This document shows, piece by piece, positions 24,783 through 35,000 of a DNA stretch of 47,344 nt. The position numbers and the translations under genes were made by a program. Each line of letters begins with the position of its first letter. Within the stretch, counting starts at the first letter, position 1. Below the pieces are notes generated by a model that saw only the letters and a program-made list of their open reading frames with translations, was not told the origin of the DNA and ran no database searches. The stretch is from an uncultured Lentisphaeria bacterium (GTDB taxonomy: Bacteria; Verrucomicrobiota; Lentisphaeria; Victivallales; Victivallaceae), in assembly GCA_937888615.1 (NCBI GenBank), contig CALABZ010000078.1:1-47344 (forward strand), read 5' to 3'.

Positions 24783-25682
24783 TTACTTTGGCGAACCGTT
24801 TTTTCGAGGGAGCAACTCCGAATGGTAGTCGCCAATGCAACTGTAGGATAAATAACCGAACGAGGCGGCCAGTTTGGCCATGGCGGCCTGGTCGTCGCGC
24901 AATTCGTAATAATTGGGGGAAGCCCACAAGGCATAGACTTTGAAACGGTATTTTTTTTGCAGTTCATCAAGATTTTTTTTAATGGCGGTCACGAAACTGT
25001 AGGCATTGTTGTTTTTATCGAAGAACTTTGGCTGAAAATTTTCCCAGCAGATGACATCGGCGTACTTCGCCATCACCGGAAGGGTTGCCCCGATCGTCCA
25101 ATTGCCGATGAGGATAAAATTCGGATACGCCTGGTCTAATTCCCGCATCAGGTCTTCAAGTCCCTTCAACTGTTGACTGCGCAGATTTTCCGGCAGGGCC
25201 GGATTTTCAATGTCGGCCAGCGTGTCCATAAAAGCACCGTCGCAGCCGTAATCGATCAACTCGGACTTCGTCAGCTCCACCAAGAGTTTGCGCCAATTCT
25301 TATTGGTCAGGTCGATGGCGTAATTGGCTCCCCACGGCGTCCAGTCTTTGCCGTTCAGACGAATCCGCCAGGCCGCAGGCACACGGTCTTTATAACGATG
25401 CCAATCAGCCACTTCCATGTAACTCAGGTATCCGATTACCAGACAACCCTGTTTTTTCAGCCGGACGATTTTTTCCCGGGCGGACGCGCCCATAGCCTGG
25501 GGGTCGATTATGACGACATCGTACTTGGCCAGTTCCGTCAGTTCCCGCTCGCCGACCGCGCCGTAGTACAGTACGTAATCACGGGCCTTTTCCAGTTTCG
25601 GATCAGGAGCGGCAACAAGCGGAGAGATGGCCGTAAACAGCAGGAATATGGACAAAAAAAGTCTTATGAAAACAACTCTCAT
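24783..25682 (-). CDS. Secreted GH114-like endo-alpha-1,4-polygalactosaminidase family protein
   Basis: The 299-residue protein has a Sec signal peptide (RLFLSIFLLFTAISPLVAA|P). It then has a TIM-barrel of the GH114/TM1410 type: YVLYYGAVGERELTELAKYDVVIIDP at the start, VIGYLSYMEVADWHRY, YAIDLTNKNWRKLL, CDGAFMDTLAD and ILIGNWTIG. GH114 enzymes cut alpha-1,4-linked polygalactosamine. Asp/Glu residues in AFMDTLAD and DVICWENFQ are candidate catalytic positions. It lies 20 bases after the GntR-type regulator gene and is the last gene of the cassette C unit. Family placement is good; the exact substrate is uncertain. Confidence 0.8.
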   Translation of the reverse strand: MRVVFIRLFLSIFLLFTAISPLVAAPDPKLEKARDYVLYYGAVGERELTELAKYDVVIIDPQAMGASAREKIVRLKKQGCLVIGYLSYMEVADWHRYKDRVPAAWRIRLNGKDWTPWGANYAIDLTNKNWRKLLVELTKSELIDYGCDGAFMDTLADIENPALPENLRSQQLKGLEDLMRELDQAYPNFILIGNWTIGATLPVMAKYADVICWENFQPKFFDKNNNAYSFVTAIKKNLDELQKKYRFKVYALWASPNYYELRDDQAAMAKLAASFGYLSYSCIGDYHSELLPRKNGSPK

Positions 25683-25702
25683 AAAAATACTCCTCGGAAA
25701 AT

Positions 25703-26827
25703 TTATCGTTTGGGACGGACGCTGTCGCGCTCGACGATTCGGCTGCGTTTGGTAATCATCAAACCATCGGGGAAATCCCCCCTGATCGCGCGCACCAGCA
25801 ATTCCAGAGCCAATGCTCCCACGCTGCGGTCGGAAAACTCAAATGTGGTGAGCGGCACCGGTGCCGTAAGTCCATCGGAAATATTATCGCATCCCATCAG
25901 GTTCACATCATCGGGGATTTTGATGCCGTAGTCCAACAGTGCCGCCATTACGCCGAGCGCCTGCAAATCGGTGAGGCAGAAAATCGTGTCGATATCACCC
26001 AGACCACGGTTGTCTTTCAGGTAAGCGGCCATTTTTTTGCGGGCGCTTTCGCGGTCGCTTCCGGGGTTTTCAAGGAATTGGTAGTTTTTCCGGTCAAGGA
26101 CATAGGGAAGGATGTTGACGCGGGGGTTTTCGGGCGAAAGGTTCATGCCGACTACCAGCAGTTTTTTCATCCCGCTTTCCGACAGGTACTTGTAGGCGCG
26201 GAGGAATTCGACCGCCAGGTTTTCGACGACCCAGTATTTGTCGGCGAAACGCAAATTGTATTCGGATACCACCACAAACGGTTTGCCGGCTTTTTTCAGC
26301 GGAGCGATCAATTTGTCGAACACATCCTCCATCTCGATTTCAAAAGCCCGGAAGATGATCGCACCGTCGAATTCATTCAGGTCGAACACTTCCGACAGGT
26401 CGAAAACCGAAACACCGGCCCGCAGCCGCGCCGCTTCCTGATAAATCCCGTCCACACGCCGCAGATTGATCTGCCAATGACGCCCGTCGCCTTCTGGAGT
26501 CATCCGCGACACGCTCGGCATCAGAACCGCAATCCGGGCCTGGGGCGGTACCGGGGTTTCAACCGCGGGAGCCGTAACTTCCTGCGATTTCCGGTTCACG
26601 AAAGTTCCCGAACCCTGCTTTTTGATCAGCATCCCTTCACGACACAGCAAATCAATCGCACGACGCAGGGTCGTAATGGAAATATCGTAATGGGACAATA
26701 GATCCTTTTCAATCGGAATCTGCGTCCCGGTCTGATAATTCCCGTTCGTTATCTGGCTTTTCAGGTCCAGATAAACCTGCATATAGCGCAATGATGTATT
26801 GTTTTTGTTCATTAATAGGCCAATCAT
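25703..26827 (-). CDS. GntR/LacI-hybrid transcriptional regulator (cassette C)
   Basis: The 374-residue protein joins a GntR-type winged helix (residues ~10-75: SLRYMQVYLDLKSQI, GTQIPIEKDLLSHYDIS, TTLRRAIDLLCREGMLIKKQGSGTFV) to a LacI-like sugar-sensing domain (RIAVLMPSV to the end, with DDVNLMGCDNIS). This is the AraR-type arrangement, common in sugar-utilisation control. AGGA lies just before the ATG at 26827. A longer frame begins at TTG 26872 and a shorter one at ATG 26812, so the start is uncertain. It lies 60 bases after the secreted hydrolase gene and 20 before the GH114-like gene, so the regulator is inside its likely regulon. Confidence 0.88.
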   Translation of the reverse strand: MIGLLMNKNNTSLRYMQVYLDLKSQITNGNYQTGTQIPIEKDLLSHYDISITTLRRAIDLLCREGMLIKKQGSGTFVNRKSQEVTAPAVETPVPPQARIAVLMPSVSRMTPEGDGRHWQINLRRVDGIYQEAARLRAGVSVFDLSEVFDLNEFDGAIIFRAFEIEMEDVFDKLIAPLKKAGKPFVVVSEYNLRFADKYWVVENLAVEFLRAYKYLSESGMKKLLVVGMNLSPENPRVNILPYVLDRKNYQFLENPGSDRESARKKMAAYLKDNRGLGDIDTIFCLTDLQALGVMAALLDYGIKIPDDVNLMGCDNISDGLTAPVPLTTFEFSDRSVGALALELLVRAIRGDFPDGLMITKRSRIVERDSVRPKR

Positions 26828-26887
26828 TTCTTCCTGATCCTGTAATATATCCGCAGTCGGCAAGACTTTCAACCAACGGATGGTGTA

Positions 26888-29392
26888 TTATTTGTGCCTG
26901 TCCACCGCGAGAAACCCGGCGGGACGAAGCCTGAACTCTTTTTCCTGTCCGTCTATTACGGCCTTGAACCCTTGTTCCGCCACGCAGTCGGTATTCAGGA
27001 AATATACCTTGCCGGGATACACCGCGTAACTGATTGCGCGTATATCCTGTGTTGAATCCAACGGAGCGATCGTGACCGACTGCTTGAGCTCTCCGGCCAG
27101 CTTTGACAACATATTCTTATAGAACCGGGCAGTACTTTCCTTCCCCGGATATTCTTTGCCGAGGATCAGAATCACGCGCCCCTTGCCGCGTTGCTGTGAC
27201 ACCACATAGGGTTTGCCGCCGACGGTGGCCAGAACTTCCACGCCGTCCCCAAGCTCGGCGGCGGCCAGTTGTTCTTTGGTGAAAAATTTACTTTTGATTC
27301 TGCCGAGTCCGGCTGTACCCGGAATGCCGCTGACTTCGACGAAACCGGTGATTTTCGCATCGATCAGCCCGGAAAGGTTGCCGCCGTCGATCAGGTCGCT
27401 GACTTCACAGGGTTTGAATTTCCGGTCGCGACGAGTCGAAAATTGAGGCAGGCCAATGACCAGCGTCCCTCCTTGTTCCACATATCCGCGCAAGGCTTTC
27501 ATCAATTCGGGGATCATGGTGTTCCAGCCGGGCAGCACCGCCAGTTTATAGCGCTTGAGGTCATCGGGACGAATGAATTCATCAAGCCCCACCACATCCG
27601 TCTGGCCGTATGGCATACCGCCGATCCAATAGTTGGCGTAAGGCTTGAGGGCGTCGGCAAAAATCGGCGTAAATACATCCATTGCCGCCTGCCAGCTGCG
27701 TTCCGGGTCGCTGTAGAGCCATTGCGGTTCCGTCCTGGCGGTCTTATGTTGAGCCCAGGCGGGAAACCAGTTATGGAATGCGCCGACCCATGAATCGAGG
27801 TTGCCGCGCAGCAGGACGATGTTGGTTTCAGGCGTGCCTTCTTCCCGGGGATTGGCTTTCAGGAATTGCCGGAAATCATGCATGGTTTTGCGGTATTGGG
27901 TTGGGGCATGGTCATCGTACATCTGCTTCGGAGAACCGACGCCGCCGCCGCCCTTGTGCGTGTATTTTTCCGCCTGGGTGGCGGATGCGCCGGATTCCAG
28001 TACGATGATATTGGTACCCATCATGTAATTGGTATACAGCCCGATTTTCAGCATATCGTATTTTTGCGTCGATTCGTAGGGGACCCCAAATGTCTGCCAT
28101 TCCTCGGCCTGCCAGGCGCCCCAGTATTCCGGTTTCCATTTGCGGGCCGCGCCGCGCATCTCGGCAATGGCGTAATTAATATTGTTGGCGCCGACCGCAT
28201 ACAGCTCACTGCACATGAAGTCGATGCCGCCCATCAGTTCGTAATCCGCCAGCGCCGAACCGGAAGTGCTGAACATGTAGTCATGCCTTTTGTGCTCGGA
28301 AACCACCCGGCGGTGAATAAAGCCGAAAAAACGGTCGCGGGCATCGCGCATATCGGTCTGGTCGGTCAGCATATTGATCGCATCCGCACTGGACTGCTGT
28401 TGATAAAGGTATCCGGCATATTCCCCGATATTGTTCTGCATGTAGTCCGGTCCGAAAATCGCCTTGTATCTGGCGATGGCTTCGGGGGAGTCCTGGCGAT
28501 AGATGCTCATGAATGAAATATGATTTGCCGCCAGACGCTCCAGATAAGGAATCCGCTCCTCATGCTGCGGGGTTTTATCGGCCCACTGCACGACCAGATT
28601 GCCGAGGTCTTCGGCAATGAATTTGTCGTATTCGTCTTTCCAGCCGCCGTAATAACAGATTCCGGACAGAATATCGTTGGAGGCACGGGGAGCGCCAAGG
28701 GTTTCCGCCCGCGGCGCCACCGCCAGTTCGGTCGATACCAGGCCGTCTTTCCGGGTTTCGACGGATACCTTCACTTTGAACGGCTGCGGCGGGTCCGCAA
28801 ACCGGATGAAACAGATCGGCGCACCGGATTCGCGCTTGAAATAATCCGGAACCTCATAAATGAATTTTACTCCCTCGTCGCCGACCGAGGTCGCGTCGAT
28901 AATCACGCCGCGGTTTGCTTTGTCCACATAAGAAGTGATTACAGGGCGCAACCCTTTCCAGACCTCAAAGACATAGGGGCCTTCCGGGGCGGCGATCATG
29001 CCGAACAGTCCGCGCGGAATCTCCAGAGTCACGCCGCGTTCTTTGGCTTTCGGTGGCAGTTTGAAGGTCAGCTTGCGCGGCGTCCCGGAAGGAATACTGC
29101 CGAGATGAGCTCCTTTTTCCCGCTTTGGCTCGAGGCTTGATTTATTTTCTCCGTCCGTGATGTAAAGACTGTCGGCGTCACAGTGGACGGTCCAGCCGGC
29201 GGTTTTGTTATAAGCCGTTATATACAGGGTAATTTCGCCGGACTCGACATCTTTGTTGGAAATCATATCCGGAGGCACGGGCTCCGAAATCGGAGAACAA
29301 AGCCCAACTTGTTCTTTAAAAAGGACTTCATCGGCCACCAGCCCGGTCAACGAAACCAGTCCCGCAATGATAATGACATATAATTTTCTCAT
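26888..29392 (-). CDS. Large secreted glycoside-hydrolase-like protein (cassette C)
   Basis: The 834-residue protein has a Sec signal peptide (MRKLYVIIIAGLVSLTGLVA|D) and an N-terminal beta-sandwich region (~20-230). A TIM-barrel-like middle follows (~240-560: NLVVQWADKTPQHEERIPYL, GGIDFMCSELYAVG, EYWGAWQAEEWQTFGVPY). A domain like the glutamine-amidotransferase/beta-galactosidase trimerisation fold lies at ~610-760 (KRYKLAVLPGWNTMIPELM, GYVEQGGTLVIGLPQFS). The C-terminus is beta-rich. The layout resembles GH42/GH-A clan enzymes, but I cannot assign a CAZy family; Glu in QAEEW is a candidate acid/base. It starts 9 bases after the pseudopilin gene, clearly the same operon. Confidence 0.75.
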   Translation of the reverse strand: MRKLYVIIIAGLVSLTGLVADEVLFKEQVGLCSPISEPVPPDMISNKDVESGEITLYITAYNKTAGWTVHCDADSLYITDGENKSSLEPKREKGAHLGSIPSGTPRKLTFKLPPKAKERGVTLEIPRGLFGMIAAPEGPYVFEVWKGLRPVITSYVDKANRGVIIDATSVGDEGVKFIYEVPDYFKRESGAPICFIRFADPPQPFKVKVSVETRKDGLVSTELAVAPRAETLGAPRASNDILSGICYYGGWKDEYDKFIAEDLGNLVVQWADKTPQHEERIPYLERLAANHISFMSIYRQDSPEAIARYKAIFGPDYMQNNIGEYAGYLYQQQSSADAINMLTDQTDMRDARDRFFGFIHRRVVSEHKRHDYMFSTSGSALADYELMGGIDFMCSELYAVGANNINYAIAEMRGAARKWKPEYWGAWQAEEWQTFGVPYESTQKYDMLKIGLYTNYMMGTNIIVLESGASATQAEKYTHKGGGGVGSPKQMYDDHAPTQYRKTMHDFRQFLKANPREEGTPETNIVLLRGNLDSWVGAFHNWFPAWAQHKTARTEPQWLYSDPERSWQAAMDVFTPIFADALKPYANYWIGGMPYGQTDVVGLDEFIRPDDLKRYKLAVLPGWNTMIPELMKALRGYVEQGGTLVIGLPQFSTRRDRKFKPCEVSDLIDGGNLSGLIDAKITGFVEVSGIPGTAGLGRIKSKFFTKEQLAAAELGDGVEVLATVGGKPYVVSQQRGKGRVILILGKEYPGKESTARFYKNMLSKLAGELKQSVTIAPLDSTQDIRAISYAVYPGKVYFLNTDCVAEQGFKAVIDGQEKEFRLRPAGFLAVDRHK

Positions 29393-29401
29393 TTCAATTC
29401 C

Positions 29402-30061
29402 TTAATGTTTGTCCCATGTGTATTCTTTGTCGGTCAATTCGCCTAATCCACGTTCACGAGTACCGGCGTGCCCATCGGTAAAAAGCATATTGGCCCGGTT
29501 TGAATGCGGATATCCTTTCAACAAATCGGTGGATTTATTCCAGGTTACGGCGACAATGGAAAGACTGCCGGAACCGAGCTGATTGTTTGAAGGGGCATAA
29601 TCCTTGGTGTCGAACTTGCTGCTGGGATGGACGATTTTGGAGTATTTCGCCCGGGTACCGCCATTGCCCCAGGTATAAATACCGTGAATGCTGGCGTTGA
29701 TTCCATAACTGCGGCGTTTTTCCCGGGGAACCTCGGCGGCAAGTTCGGTATGGGAGTCGCACTGCAGCAATTTGAACTTATCGATATCGGAAGTTTCATT
29801 GCCTCCCCGGCCCAGGTACGGGCCAAGATTGCGGTCCCAGGATACGCCATCCCCGGCACCGGCGGTGCCCGGAACAGGGATATCTTCATAATCGTTGGCA
29901 TACATGAAATTTGCGGCACCGATTTGTTTAAGATTATTCATGCATTTCGAGGTTCGTGCTTTGTCGCGCGCCTGATTCAGGGCCGGCAGCAGCATGGCGG
30001 CAAGGATGGCGATGATGGCAATCACAACCAGGAGTTCAATCAATGTGAATTTTCGTTTCAT
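29402..30061 (-). CDS. Orphan pseudopilin (cassette C)
   Basis: The 219-residue protein begins MKRKFTLIELLVVIAIIAILAAMLLPALNQARDKARTSKCMNNLKQIG. The leader is only four residues and Lys precedes the cleavage site. Near the C-terminus, PHSNRANMLFTDGHAG is a clear H-X9-DGH motif. The start at 30061 has GAGG seven bases upstream; an in-frame ATG at 30094 does not. It is the first gene of cassette C, with its own promoter (30121-30149), and is followed after 9 bases by the secreted hydrolase gene. Confidence 0.92.
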   Translation of the reverse strand: MKRKFTLIELLVVIAIIAILAAMLLPALNQARDKARTSKCMNNLKQIGAANFMYANDYEDIPVPGTAGAGDGVSWDRNLGPYLGRGGNETSDIDKFKLLQCDSHTELAAEVPREKRRSYGINASIHGIYTWGNGGTRAKYSKIVHPSSKFDTKDYAPSNNQLGSGSLSIVAVTWNKSTDLLKGYPHSNRANMLFTDGHAGTRERGLGELTDKEYTWDKH

Positions 30062-30120
30062 TTCAGCCCTCGGCTTTATGATGGTTACTTTCATTACAAA
30101 TTCATAACTCTCTTTTATAT

Positions 30121-30149
30121 ATTATAACTGATATTACGGAAAAAATCAA
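30121..30149 (-). promoter_or_regulatory. Promoter of cassette C
   Basis: On the minus strand TTGATT (30144-30149) and TATAAT (30121-30126) are 17 bases apart. AGTTAT occurs at the -10 and again about 20 bases downstream as a possible operator element. Confidence 0.65.
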
Positions 30150-30328
30150 TAGCATAAGGCTGGATTTTTTAGAAATTTCATTTAAATTCATAGTTATCTT
30201 TAAATAATGATTTCATATCCATCCGCTTCTTTCCACCATTTCTGTGTTTTTCCGCAGGATTTTCAAAAAAATATTTGTTATATGAAATCCCGGCGTTATC
30301 TTAGATTCAGAGAAACCAGGAGGAAAAC

Positions 30329-32023
30329 ATGCTTACTTTGGGATCATTTGTATTTTTCACTGCGTTGGTCGGATTCGTCACTTGGCTGATGGTCCGCAAA
30401 AAAGAGGTTTCCAGCGAAAACGGGTTTTTCCTGGCCGGCCGCAGCCTTACCTTTCCCTTCATTGCCGGTTCACTGCTCTTGACCAACCTCTCCACCGAGC
30501 AGATGGTGGGACTGAACGGTTCGGCTTTCACCAATGGTCTCAGCGTCATGGCCTGGGAAGTGGTGGCAGTGGTGGCGCTGGTGTTGATGGCGCTTTTTTT
30601 CCTCCCCCGCTTCCTGCGTTCCGGCGTGACCACCGTACCGGAATACCTTGAGCTCCGTTTCAACCACCGCACTGGGGTTATCACCAACCTGATTTTTCTG
30701 GTCGCGTATGCCGTGATCCTGTTGCCGATCGTGCTTTATACCGGGGCCACGGGGTTGAGCGGCATCCTTAACCTGCAAGAACTCTTCGGCATCGCATCGC
30801 CTACGATTAATCTGTGGCTAGTGGTATGGGGGGTGGGAATCATCGGTTCGATTTATGCATTGTTCGGCGGACTGCGTACAGTAGCCGTATCGGATACACT
30901 GAACGGCATCGGCCTCCTGATCGGCGGATTTCTGATCGTTTATTATGCGCTTGACCTCGCCGGGGGCGACAGCGGCAATTTCGTTAACGGCGCCGCCAAC
31001 GTCTACCATTCCATCCCGGACAAATTCAACGCCGTCGGCGGTAGGACTCAGGAAGTCCCCTACGGCACTTTATTCAGCGGTGTGCTGTTCATCAACGTTT
31101 TTTACTGGTGCACCAACCAGCAGATCATCCAGCGCACGTTCGGTGCCAGTTCGCTGGCGGAAGGGCAGAAAGGGGTACTGCTGACCGGCGGACTGAAACT
31201 TCTCGGCCCATTGTACCTGGTACTGCCGGGACTGATCGCGTTCTATTTCTTCAGCAAAGGCATTCTTGAGGTCGGCCTGAAAGGGGACGGGACGCTCAAT
31301 TCCGATTCCGTTTACGGAACGCTGGTAAATATGGTGCTGCCGCGCCCGCTGACCGGATTTTTCGCGGCGGCAATGTTCGGTGCGATCCTGAGTTCGTTCA
31401 ACTCGGCGCTGAACGCCACCTGTACGCTGTTCAGCCTCGGCCTTTATAAAGGGGTCTGGCGGAAAAACGCCCCCGAAAAGGAAGTCGTCGTTTCCGGCAA
31501 AATTTTCGGGTGGACCCTGGCGGTCATCTCCATGTGCATAGCACCGCTGCTTGCCAATACCACCAGCATTTTCAAGTATCTTCAGGATATGAACGGCATC
31601 TATTTCATTCCGATCCTGGCGGTGGTGCTGGTGGGAATGCTGACCCGGCGGGTTCCGGCGGCGGCGGCCGAATGGGCGCTGATCGGCGGAGCGTTGTTCA
31701 TCGCGGTGGGTTATTTCGTACCGCCGTTCAATCTCGTGGTCGACTCCATGAACCGTTATCACTTCCTCGGTCTGGTGTTCATCTACCTGGTGCTTTTCAT
31801 GCTGGTGATGGGTGAGCTCTGGCCGCGGCCAGAAGAGTACAAGCCGTTCGACGCCAAAGCAGTGGACATGACGCCGTGGAAATATGCGCCGCATGTCGGA
31901 ATCGGACTGCTGATCCTGGTTACGATCATTTATGTGAGTTTTTCCGATTTTTCGATCCTGCGGGAACCAAAAACCGCTCCGGCGCCAACGACTCAAGTTA
32001 TTGAGCAGATCGCCGAACCATAA
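30329..32023 (+). CDS. Sodium:solute symporter (SSS/SGLT family)
   Basis: The 564-residue inner-membrane protein has about 14 hydrophobic segments and SSS features. These are FLAGRSLTFPFIAGSLLLTNLSTEQMVG after the first helix, VPEYLELRFN, GGLRTVAVSDTLNGIGLLIGG, and the core YWCTNQQIIQRTFGA and MFGAILSSFNSALNA segments. It uses the Na+ gradient to import a small solute, probably a sugar or sugar derivative given its neighbours. AGGAGG precedes the ATG. It is divergent from cassette C with a 267-base shared upstream region, which suggests it imports the product of that cassette. Confidence 0.92.
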   Translation: MLTLGSFVFFTALVGFVTWLMVRKKEVSSENGFFLAGRSLTFPFIAGSLLLTNLSTEQMVGLNGSAFTNGLSVMAWEVVAVVALVLMALFFLPRFLRSGVTTVPEYLELRFNHRTGVITNLIFLVAYAVILLPIVLYTGATGLSGILNLQELFGIASPTINLWLVVWGVGIIGSIYALFGGLRTVAVSDTLNGIGLLIGGFLIVYYALDLAGGDSGNFVNGAANVYHSIPDKFNAVGGRTQEVPYGTLFSGVLFINVFYWCTNQQIIQRTFGASSLAEGQKGVLLTGGLKLLGPLYLVLPGLIAFYFFSKGILEVGLKGDGTLNSDSVYGTLVNMVLPRPLTGFFAAAMFGAILSSFNSALNATCTLFSLGLYKGVWRKNAPEKEVVVSGKIFGWTLAVISMCIAPLLANTTSIFKYLQDMNGIYFIPILAVVLVGMLTRRVPAAAAEWALIGGALFIAVGYFVPPFNLVVDSMNRYHFLGLVFIYLVLFMLVMGELWPRPEEYKPFDAKAVDMTPWKYAPHVGIGLLILVTIIYVSFSDFSILREPKTAPAPTTQVIEQIAEP

Positions 32024-32031
32024 CATAAAAA

Positions 32032-32087
32032 ATGCGGCAGGACGGAATCAGGAGGAAACCATTCAGGAAAATCCCGTCTTGCCGCAT
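32032..32087 (-). terminator. Terminator between the symporter gene and the RND operon
   Basis: A 14-bp stem with one G-U pair (32032-32045 with 32074-32087) surrounds a 28-nt loop. On the minus strand it is followed by TTTTTTATG-like sequence, so it best serves the efflux operon that ends at 32099. Confidence 0.75.
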
Positions 32088-32098
32088 AAGGCAAACTT

Positions 32099-35000
32099 TT
32101 ATTTCAATTCATCTTTGCGCAATTCGCGCGGGGTCATGCGGAAGAGTTTGTAAGTTCCTTCGGCCGCGTACTGGAACACCGAATACAACCCCGGAATAAA
32201 CATCATCCCGATGACCGTAGCCACCAGCATACCCCAGAACGTAGTCACCCCGATCGAGTGGCGGCTGCCCGCACCCGCCCCGCTGGCGATCACCATCGGG
32301 AACACCCCGATCACGAACGACAGGGCCGTCATCATCACGGCGCGGAAACGGATTTTCATGCCGTTGATGGCCGCATCGCGGATGGATGCCCCTTCTTCGC
32401 GGTTCTGCTTGGAGAATTCCACCATCAGAATCGCGGTTTTGCCGGTTAAACCAATCAGCATCAGCAGTCCCAACTGGCAGTAGATATTCATCGACATGCC
32501 AGTGAACTTGAGCGCGAGCATGCCGCCGAGCGTGGCCGTGGCCACCGACAACATTACCGAAATCGGCACGGTCCAGCTTTCGTACTGCGCCACCAGGAAG
32601 AGGTAGGCCATCAGCAGCGACAGGGTCAACAGCCAGATGACTTTGCCCTCATTCTGACTTTCCTGATAACTCATGTCGGTCCAGCTGATCTGGTAATCCT
32701 TGGCGAAATTTTTGCGGACAATGTTCTCGATCAGTTTCATCATTTCACCGGAACTGAAGAACGGCACCCCCTGGGTATTGACGTTCGCCGAGGGAAACAT
32801 GTTAAAGCGTTCGGCCTGGCGCGGCCCCAAGGTCCAGGAAACCGTCGCCAGAGCGTCCAGCGGAACGATCTTGCCGGTACTGCTGGTGACGTTCAACTGC
32901 CCGATTGCGTTGAGATTCTCGCGGAATTTCCGCTCGGCCTGCATTTTCACCTGATAGGTCTTGCCGAACATATTGAAGTCATTGATATAGAAAGAGCCCA
33001 ACTGGGTCTGGAGCGTATTGAAGATCGCGCTCACCGGAACTTTCATCGCCTCCGCCTTGGCGCGGTCGATATCCAGCCGCAGCATCGGCGTATGGGCGTC
33101 CAGCGAGGTAAAGGCGTAAATCGCCTTGCCGCTTTCCATGATTTTCCCCAGCAAACTGGTGGTGGTCTGGGCCAAATCCTGATAGGTCTGGTCCCCGGTC
33201 GCCTGGAGCGCAAACGAAACCCCGCCGGTTGCTCCCAGTCCCGAAATCGCCGGCGGCGCGAACATCGTCACCGCCGCGTCCGGAATCCCCATGCAGCGCT
33301 TGATCATCTCCTGCTGAATGGCGGATATCTGGGTATCGGGCGTTTTCCGATCATCCCAGGGTTTGAGGTCCAGGAACAACATTCCGAGGTTTTCGCCGCT
33401 TCCCGCCGTGAAACTGCGTCCGGGAACGATAAGCACATGTTTGACCCCCGGCAAGCCTTCGGCGATCTTGGCCACTTCGGCGAGAACTGCTTCCGTCCGG
33501 GGCAGCGAGGTTCCGGGAGACAAAGTCACTTCGCCGAACAGCGCTCCTTTATCTTCCTGAGGTACAAATGACGAGGGAAGGGTGCTAAAGAAGTAATAGT
33601 TCCCGAAGAGAATACCGCAGAATGCCACGATCGTGACGATCGGATGCCGCACCAGCAGTCCTCCGATAAACAGATAGACGTTACGCAAGCCGTTCAAAAA
33701 GATATTGAACAATCCGAAAAACGCCCGCAACGGCAGCCAGTGCTGGCGATGCTGCTGCAGCACGATTGCACAAAGTGCCGGACTCAACGTCAACGCATTG
33801 ACCGTAGACAGGCACAATGCGATACACATCGTCACCGCAAACTGCATATAAATCTTGCCGACCATCCCGCCGTAGAATGCGATCGGGGCGTACACCGCGA
33901 TCACCACCAGCGTCGTCGCAATCAGCGCATTGGTAATCTGCTCCATACTTTTCATGGCGGCGTCAAAGGGCTTCATTCCTTCTTCGTCGATCAGTCGTAT
34001 GCAGTTTTCCGTCACCACGATTGCATCGTCCACCACCGATCCGATCACCAGGATCAGCGCAAACATGGTCAGCGTGTTGATGCTCATATTCAGCGCATAC
34101 AGGAAGACGAATGTCCCGATCAGCGAAACCGGGATCGTCACCGCCGGAACAATCGTCGCACGCCAGTCCTGCAGGAAAATCCAGGTGATCAACACCACCA
34201 GAATAAACGTCAGAACCAGCGTTTCGACAATTTCCCTCATGGTCATGACCACGAATTCGGTCGAATCATATGCGATATCCCAGTCGATTCCTTCCGGGAA
34301 ACTCTTTTTCAGTTCGTTCATCTCGTCCTTGACGCTTTCCATCACCTTCAACGCGTTGGCGTTGTTCAGCTTGAATACCGCCAGGATCACGGCCGGACGT
34401 CCGTCCAGTTTGCACAAGCCCGAATAGGTCTCCGAACCGAGTTCGATTTTGGCCACATCGGTCAGGCGTACCTGCCGTCCCTTGTCGCCGGATTTGACGA
34501 TGATGTTGCCGAATTCCTGCGGCGTGATCAACCGTCCCTGGGTATCCACTTTGAACTGCATGTAACCGCTGCTCATTTCAGTACCCACCGAACCGGTTGC
34601 AGCCTGTACGTTCTGGCTGGCAACGGCATTGCGGATGTCGTCATAACTGACCGAAAGCGCCTTCATTTTAAGCGGGTCCAGCCACAGCCGCATGCTGTAG
34701 TTCTGTTCTCCGAAAATCATTGCCTGTCCCACCCCGTCGAGGCGGGCGATGGCGTCTTTCATATGAATACTGGCATAGTTGCTGAGGAACAGCGGCGTAT
34801 GCTCCGGGTTTCTGCTGTAAATCGCGATGATCCCCAGAATGTCACTGGAACGTTTGAACGACATCAATCCATTGCTGACCACCTCGGACGGCAGGGAATG
34901 CTCGGCCCGCTTGATGGCGTTGTTCACGTTGACCAGGGCCATGTTTTCGTCCGCATTCGGAGCGAAGGTCAGGGTCAGTGTATAATTTCCAAGGTTGTCG

